From positions 1 to 34,314 of the forward strand of contig QMRD01000002.1 of the NCBI GenBank assembly GCA_003649225.1: 34,314 nt of DNA. The letters run 5' to 3'. A program made the translations under genes and the position numbers. The DNA is from Thermoprotei archaeon. Its GTDB lineage: Archaea > Thermoproteota > Thermoprotei > Thermofilales > B9-G17. Below are positions 30,461-34,314 of this stretch, piece after piece; the first letter of the stretch is position 1; every line of letters starts with the position of its first letter. The notes beneath the pieces are model-generated. The model made no database searches, was not told the DNA's origin, and was given only the letters and a program-made list of their open reading frames with translations.

Positions 30461-31048
30461 ATGTCAAAAGATCTCAGAGTAGCAGTAGGTAGTGTAAATC
30501 CGGTAAAGGTGTTAGCCGTAAAGCAGGCATTAGAGCTTCTCAATATAAAAGCCGATATTTTATCCTGCTCTGTAAGGACTAGCGTAGGTCCTCAACCGAT
30601 TGGATTAAAGAAAACTATGCAAGGGGCTATAGAGAGAGGATGCTACGCACAAAATGTATGTAACTCTGATTGGGGTATTGGGATAGAAGCTGGCTTAATA
30701 GATTTTCCTGGTACAATTTCAGGATATATGGATTTTCAGATATGTGTTATTGTTGACAAAGAGAAACGCATTACAATAGGTGTAAGCATGGGATTTGAAT
30801 TTCCTACAAAAGTTATAGGAGGAGTTTTAAAGGGAGTATATAGAGAAATAGAGGAAGGTATGGAAGTGTTATCGGGAATAAGACAAATAGGGGAGAAAAT
30901 GGGTGCAATTGGATTTCTATCTAAGGGTACTATTTCTAGGCTTGATATAACTAGAGAAAGCGTAATTTCCGCATTAATTCCTCGGGTTAATCGAAGTATA
31001 TATGGCGAACTAAAGAAGGTAGACGAGGTCATGAAACTTCTTTATTAG
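30461..31048 (+). CDS. Inosine/xanthosine triphosphatase (DUF84/YjjX family)
   Basis: 195 residues. VAVGSVNPVKVLAVKQALEL at the start, SVRTSVGPQPIGLKKTMQGA, GIGIEAGLIDFPG, GVSMGFEFPTKVIGGVLKG and GAIGFLSKGTISRLDITRES are signatures of the DUF84 group. The family hydrolyses non-canonical nucleotides (ITP, XTP) to monophosphates and so protects nucleic acids. The start follows the transporter stop by 2 bases, so they share an operon, a pairing without an obvious metabolic reason. Its last 20 bases overlap the convergent small gene at 31029. Confidence 0.9.
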   Translation: MSKDLRVAVGSVNPVKVLAVKQALELLNIKADILSCSVRTSVGPQPIGLKKTMQGAIERGCYAQNVCNSDWGIGIEAGLIDFPGTISGYMDFQICVIVDKEKRITIGVSMGFEFPTKVIGGVLKGVYREIEEGMEVLSGIRQIGEKMGAIGFLSKGTISRLDITRESVISALIPRVNRSIYGELKKVDEVMKLLY

Positions 31049-31235
31049 AAGAGAACTTCATATTAGCAACTTTCATGTACTTTATACTATCATTAAATAA
31101 CCTTATTGTTGAAGCGAATGATACGGTTTCTCGTTTACTCTCCGATATAGCCTTTAATTCTTTAATGAAATCATATATTTCCTTATTATAATTTTTACCG
31201 TATAAAACTGCTATGATATACTTCAAAAATTTCAT
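31029..31235 (-). CDS. Small protein of unknown function, last gene of the surface operon
   Basis: 68 residues from ATG 31235, which has GGTGA about 7 bases upstream and overlaps the preceding stop (ATGA). An open frame extends to ATG 31256 but lacks an SD. The protein begins with a short hydrophobic patch (MKFLKYIIAVLYGKNY) and continues as amphipathic helices (KEIYDFIKELKAISESKRET). I do not recognise it. It is coupled to the one-TM genes upstream, and its 3' end overlaps the DUF84 gene by 20 bases. Confidence 0.55.
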   Translation of the reverse strand: MKFLKYIIAVLYGKNYNKEIYDFIKELKAISESKRETVSFASTIRLFNDSIKYMKVANMKFSSNKEVS

Positions 31236-31615
31236 GTTTTCTTCACCACGACCCATACTTTTCCATTATTTGAATATGAATATATTGTTATTTTAACGAC
31301 TCCTCTCAAGACTATGCTACCATTTATCTTTATAGGTATATAGATAGTGTTATTTATCTGAGGAAAAAGAAACTGGTAATAGGCTAGCCTTTCATCTACG
31401 ATAATTTTATTTTCTCTTAATGTTATATAAGGTAGGAAGTAAATTCTTGATATGCGGCTGCCAGGAGCTTCTAAGACTATTTTAATATCTTGCATTAGCA
31501 GATCTAGATCATAGTGATGTTTATTTAACAAACTGTTTATTTCCATTAGATAGCTACCAAAAAGTAGGAAATTTAGCATTATGAAAGTAATCCAAATAAT
31601 CAGATTACTCTTCAA
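31232..31615 (-). CDS. Single-TM extracytoplasmic protein, unknown (surface operon)
   Basis: About 127 residues from TTG 31615, with GGGGGT 4 bases upstream; a TTG at 31627 is a weaker option. One N-terminal membrane helix (SNLIIWITFIMLNFLLFGSY) is followed by a beta-rich outer domain (FLPYITLRENKIIVDERLAY, NNTIYIPIKINGSIVLRGVV). Two sequons (NNT, NGS) point to an exterior location. The small size and N-terminal helix resemble pseudopilins. It overlaps the 31605 gene by about 11 bases and the next gene by 4 bases. Confidence 0.6.
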   Translation of the reverse strand: MKSNLIIWITFIMLNFLLFGSYLMEINSLLNKHHYDLDLLMQDIKIVLEAPGSRISRIYFLPYITLRENKIIVDERLAYYQFLFPQINNTIYIPIKINGSIVLRGVVKITIYSYSNNGKVWVVVKKT

Positions 31616-32255
31616 CTTTACCCCCAATATTTATTTTAATACCATATATATCAAATATTGAAGGAGTAGAATTTAGTGGAATGCCTACGAACCATATGCC
31701 ATCTCCTTTTAATAATATATCAGCACTTTCACTGTAAATCATTGGAAAGATAACAATCCTTCCCCACTGAGGAGCATAATACTCGTGGACATAGAAAAGG
31801 GTATAATTAACATATATTATCTGTAAGCCATCTCGATCCTTAATATAATATCCTGATTTTTCAAAACACCAAGTTACATTAAATATTACAGTATAGTTAA
31901 ATTCACGGAATCTTAAGTTCCAAACGATAACATATGCTCCCTTTCCATACGAATCCGACGTGTTTAGAAAGAAAAATATTCCTACATCATCAAAAGTTAT
32001 ATTGGGGAACCCGAGATTTAAGGACCTATTGTACTCTAATAGCCTCTGTAGTAGGTAATTCATGTCCGCTTTTCCTCCCCTGCTCCTGTTAGCCACATAG
32101 ATTCTGGATAATTGGATAATTTCAGCGCTAATTAATTCTCCCCTATAGTTAACCACCACAGGTCTTATTACTAGCGTTTTTATCGACAGCTCAGCTAGTA
32201 TTATGGATAATATGATAACGGCCAAGGCTAATACCTGCCCTCTAATGCTTAACAC
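31605..32255 (-). CDS. Pilin-like surface protein with class III signal peptide
   Basis: 216 residues from GTG 32255; GGTGA is 6 bases upstream, and TTG 32258 is too close to it. MLSIRGQVLALAVIILSIIL has the archaeal class III signal pattern: a short basic start, Gly6-Gln7 cleavage site and an uninterrupted hydrophobic helix with Glu after it, as in type IV pilins and archaellins. The rest is a beta-rich outer domain with 8 sequons (NRS twice, NIT, NTS, NYT twice, NVT, NST). A prepilin peptidase would be needed for maturation; none is in the window. It overlaps the preceding gene by about 14 bases. Confidence 0.65.
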   Translation of the reverse strand: MLSIRGQVLALAVIILSIILAELSIKTLVIRPVVVNYRGELISAEIIQLSRIYVANRSRGGKADMNYLLQRLLEYNRSLNLGFPNITFDDVGIFFFLNTSDSYGKGAYVIVWNLRFREFNYTVIFNVTWCFEKSGYYIKDRDGLQIIYVNYTLFYVHEYYAPQWGRIVIFPMIYSESADILLKGDGIWFVGIPLNSTPSIFDIYGIKINIGGKVEE

Positions 32256-32568
32256 CAACCCTCACCACGTATGCTGATCCATTTACGGTGAACCAAACAA
32301 AATTAATGGATCTAAACGAACAATTTTTATCCAATAGCACAGTATCATTCACTGCCAAAAATACGACATAGGGGTTATCGCTTAGCAATTTTATTAGATT
32401 TTCCCTAGGATTACTATTGCTATCCACAAGCAATAAATATGCTAAGGCTTTTGTGACCTCAATGTATTCGATATTGCTTAACGACTGATTTAGTACTATA
32501 AGTCGCGTAACAAAAACGGAGAAAAGAACATAGATAAAGACGATCATTATGGCTTCAAGATGCCTCAT
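32242..32568 (-). CDS. Single-TM small protein, pseudopilin-like (surface operon)
   Basis: 108 residues. ATG 32568 has GGAG 7 bases upstream and overlaps the previous stop (ATGA). MRHLEAIMIVFIYVLFSVFV gives one N-terminal membrane helix with a Glu near position 5, like processed pilins. The remaining ~85 residues form a small outer domain (LAYLLLVDSNSNPRENLIKL, NDTVLLDKNCSFRSINFVWF) with sequons. No family is recognised; context places it with the pilin-like gene that follows. Confidence 0.6.
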   Translation of the reverse strand: MRHLEAIMIVFIYVLFSVFVTRLIVLNQSLSNIEYIEVTKALAYLLLVDSNSNPRENLIKLLSDNPYVVFLAVNDTVLLDKNCSFRSINFVWFTVNGSAYVVRVGVKH

Positions 32569-32846
32569 ATTCTAACTCCCACCGTTCCCTGTATATCTTT
32601 GTAAACTGAAATATCGATAACTGTTGCATTAGAATAGGATGAACTTATCCTAGTGGGTCTTACAAATAGTATCTTAATCATGCTGCATTTACTAATGAAT
32701 CCGGAGATGTAGTTAATAAAAACGTTAGTATGCAGATCGTAGCTATGTATTGCGTTCATATTGATAGATATTGCGAGCGATATGAGAAGGAGTGCTGCGA
32801 TTATCTGTGATATGTGTATAATTGCTTCATCTATCAATGATTCCAC
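32565..32846 (-). CDS. Single-TM small protein (surface operon)
   Basis: 93 residues from GTG 32846, or 90 from TTG 32837, which has GGGTGG about 5 bases upstream and may be the better start. SLIDEAIIHISQIIAALLLI is one N-terminal helix with acidic residues before it. The outer part is short (DLHTNVFINYISGFISKCSM, SYSNATVIDISVYKDIQGTV). It is the first gene after a 45-base gap following the 32892 gene. An ATGA overlap couples it to the next gene. Function unknown. Confidence 0.55.
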   Translation of the reverse strand: MESLIDEAIIHISQIIAALLLISLAISINMNAIHSYDLHTNVFINYISGFISKCSMIKILFVRPTRISSSYSNATVIDISVYKDIQGTVGVRI

Positions 32847-32891
32847 CCTATATTGTTAATAAAAAACTATATAAGCATAAATGAAAACTCC

Positions 32892-33449
32892 CTAGTCATC
32901 TTCTAGAAAAAGGGTTATTATTCTAACTATTCTCAGTCCTTGCCAGGAAAATAAAGTAGAGTTATGATATTTTATCTGACCATTCCAGAGAGGAAGTATT
33001 TTTTCTACTACATATTGTTTCCCTAATCTTAGGGTGCCCACTTTTCCGCTTAAGGATGAGTTTACGAAAATTATGTCTACATACCGACTGGCATATTCTA
33101 TAATCTTCAATCCCGTGACTAGCCCTATGAATGTTTGGTTAGCATAAACTCCTATAAGATCTGTAATTTCCGAAGTTATACTAGGAGCATTACATGCATG
33201 AAATAACATATATACACGAGTTACTTTTATTCGAAGCCCAGATATATCTATGTATTCATTGACAATCTTTATAGTAGCTTTGACATTTATAGTAATTTTT
33301 CCTTCAGATAATAGCATATTTTTAAGTTTGTATACATCGCCGAATTCAATGTTATCTCTCCTAAATAAGGGCATTCTTAAAAAGTATGTTAAAACTATAC
33401 ATGATGATACAATTATGGCTAATATGATGATAAGAGTGTATAACTTCAT
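32892..33449 (-). CDS. Single-TM extracytoplasmic protein (surface operon)
   Basis: 185 residues from ATG 33449; GGTG lies 5 bases upstream, inside the end of the preceding gene, and the GTG at 33455 would sit on that SD. MKLYTLIIILAIIVSSCIVL is a signal anchor; the outer domain is beta-rich (EGKITINVKATIKIVNEYID, LRLGKQYVVEKILPLWNGQI) with a few sequons (NQT, NSS, NST). The ATG is 2 bases after the stop of the sequon-rich protein, so the two are coupled and probably act together at the cell surface. No family is recognised. Confidence 0.6.
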   Translation of the reverse strand: MKLYTLIIILAIIVSSCIVLTYFLRMPLFRRDNIEFGDVYKLKNMLLSEGKITINVKATIKIVNEYIDISGLRIKVTRVYMLFHACNAPSITSEITDLIGVYANQTFIGLVTGLKIIEYASRYVDIIFVNSSLSGKVGTLRLGKQYVVEKILPLWNGQIKYHNSTLFSWQGLRIVRIITLFLEDD

Positions 33450-33451
33450 TT

Positions 33452-34314
33452 TCACACCTTCACCGGAATAACGTATACTATTTCATTGGTGGTTTGGCTA
33501 GGAACAAAGTATATCCACAGGTCGTCCAGTAAGTTTTTGTTAATGTTGATTTTCAACGTTATATCATCAGATAAGAATGTTCCTATAAATCTACTTCCTG
33601 TATCGTTCCACAGCCTAATGTATATGGCTACTAAACCGGGCGGTTTATTTTCAAGCCTAAAGCGTATCTGAACAGGACTGAAACTTATATTACCGATTAT
33701 CCATGGTATTAAGGGTTTTAGATGTATGCGTAGTAGGTCACTATCCCACACACGAAATAGTATGTTTTCCCCCAGTGGAGCAATCCATCTATATTCAACG
33801 GTTAAGTTTGTTCCTTCGTCCCAGTATTTTTCGAATGTCAGGTAGTCATGCCTTAGGTAAACTGAAGATATAACTATGCTTCCGTTTACTCCACAGTAGC
33901 CGTCTACACCACTACCCATAGGCACCTTAAACAATATATTATTCTCCGAATCAAATGCCACTATCGCTACATCACCGAATGGAGGCTGTGGTGTTAAATT
34001 AAGCTCTTCAGGCGGTAGTAGCTTAAAGAATGTTTCAATTACTACCGTAACTCCGTATATATCATATATTCCTTTAATTTTCATAGCTAAAGTAGACACT
34101 ACTATTGTTTGATTCCACTCAATAATGCTGCCATCTGTCTCGTTAATCCATCTTAGTGTAATGTTATATATATTGAATGTAGTATTAGTCTTATAGTTGA
34201 AGCCAGTATAGTTTTTAGCAAAGGGATTTGCCGTACCCATGCCGAGCCATATCCAACCCCTATACTCCTCAGGCTCAATAACCTTAGGTAAGGTGGTGTT
34301 ATCGTAGGGCTTTA
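33452..34314 (-). CDS. Large sequon-rich secreted protein, 5' end beyond window
   Basis: The frame is open to the window edge, so the true start is outside; 286 residues are visible and ATG 34240 is internal, since the codons before it (YRGWIWLG) continue the same frame. The visible part is beta-rich with at least 11 N-glycosylation sequons (NTT twice, NYT, NIT, NET, NQT, NLT twice, NGS, NIS, NDT), typical of a heavily glycosylated surface protein. No membrane helix is visible at the C-terminus. It ends in PVKV immediately before the next gene. It could be a stalk or adhesin part of the following pilin-like system; that is inference. Confidence 0.65.
   Translation of the reverse strand, partial: KPYDNTTLPKVIEPEEYRGWIWLGMGTANPFAKNYTGFNYKTNTTFNIYNITLRWINETDGSIIEWNQTIVVSTLAMKIKGIYDIYGVTVVIETFFKLLPPEELNLTPQPPFGDVAIVAFDSENNILFKVPMGSGVDGYCGVNGSIVISSVYLRHDYLTFEKYWDEGTNLTVEYRWIAPLGENILFRVWDSDLLRIHLKPLIPWIIGNISFSPVQIRFRLENKPPGLVAIYIRLWNDTGSRFIGTFLSDDITLKININKNLLDDLWIYFVPSQTTNEIVYVIPVKV

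Overview
The window is archaeal and most likely from an AT-rich, thermophilic member of the Thermoproteota (TACK group). The reasons are an archaeal-type translation set (aEF1A, aRF1, eS28, eL15, TiaS), the Csl4/Rrp4/Rrp41/Rrp42 exosome, bifunctional fructose-1,6-bisphosphate aldolase/phosphatase, ABCE1, Sec61beta, UPF0147, intron-bearing tRNA genes, TATA-box promoters and GGTGA-type Shine-Dalgarno (SD) sites. No 16S rRNA is present, so this placement is inference from gene content. Nearly all of the window is core informational genes; no phage, IS element or CRISPR array was seen.

Layout. 1-6258 (minus) is a tightly packed run read FtsX-like permease -> Fap7/AK6 kinase -> HAD hydrolase -> exported unknown protein -> ADP-forming acyl-CoA synthetase (cut by the window edge). 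6551-8859 (plus) holds EF-1A, uS10 and an HTH+RAM regulator. 8854-9710 holds two intron-containing tRNA-Arg genes (CCG and CCU) inside a ~100-bp duplicated segment, flanking secBeta (59 aa) and rps28e. 9881-11965 (minus) has signal peptidase I overlapping NAD kinase, and uS7. tRNA-Ser(UGA) and a radical SAM-TRAM protein follow, then a small helical protein paired with a PIN nuclease. 14116-17397 (minus) is aRF1 -> METTL5-like methyltransferase -> Csl4 -> DUF2067-like -> winged-helix protein. 17583-20983 (minus) contains FBP aldolase/phosphatase, ABCE1, a half-length TFS-like zinc ribbon and, at the head of that transcript, a 27-residue microprotein made almost only of Glu and Trp. 21282-27017 (plus) is AlaRS -> SBDS -> Rrp4 -> Rrp41 -> Rrp42, facing eL15, TiaS, a RAM-only protein and UPF0147 on the minus strand. 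29832-31048 (plus) is a RibU-like ECF S component and a DUF84 NTP phosphatase. 31029-34314 (minus) is a run of overlapping genes for small one-TM proteins, one with a class III (pilin-like) signal, plus a sequon-rich secreted protein; it looks like part of a surface appendage or secretion locus.

Most notable: the Glu/Trp microprotein; the tRNA-Arg pair with identical 3' flanks and unpaired acceptor-stem tips; tiaS, whose conserved N-terminus has no in-frame start codon (one missing G would explain it); eL15 lacking its usual C-terminal tail; and the pseudopilin-like cluster. All calls rest on reading the sequence and remembered family knowledge; no database search was run.
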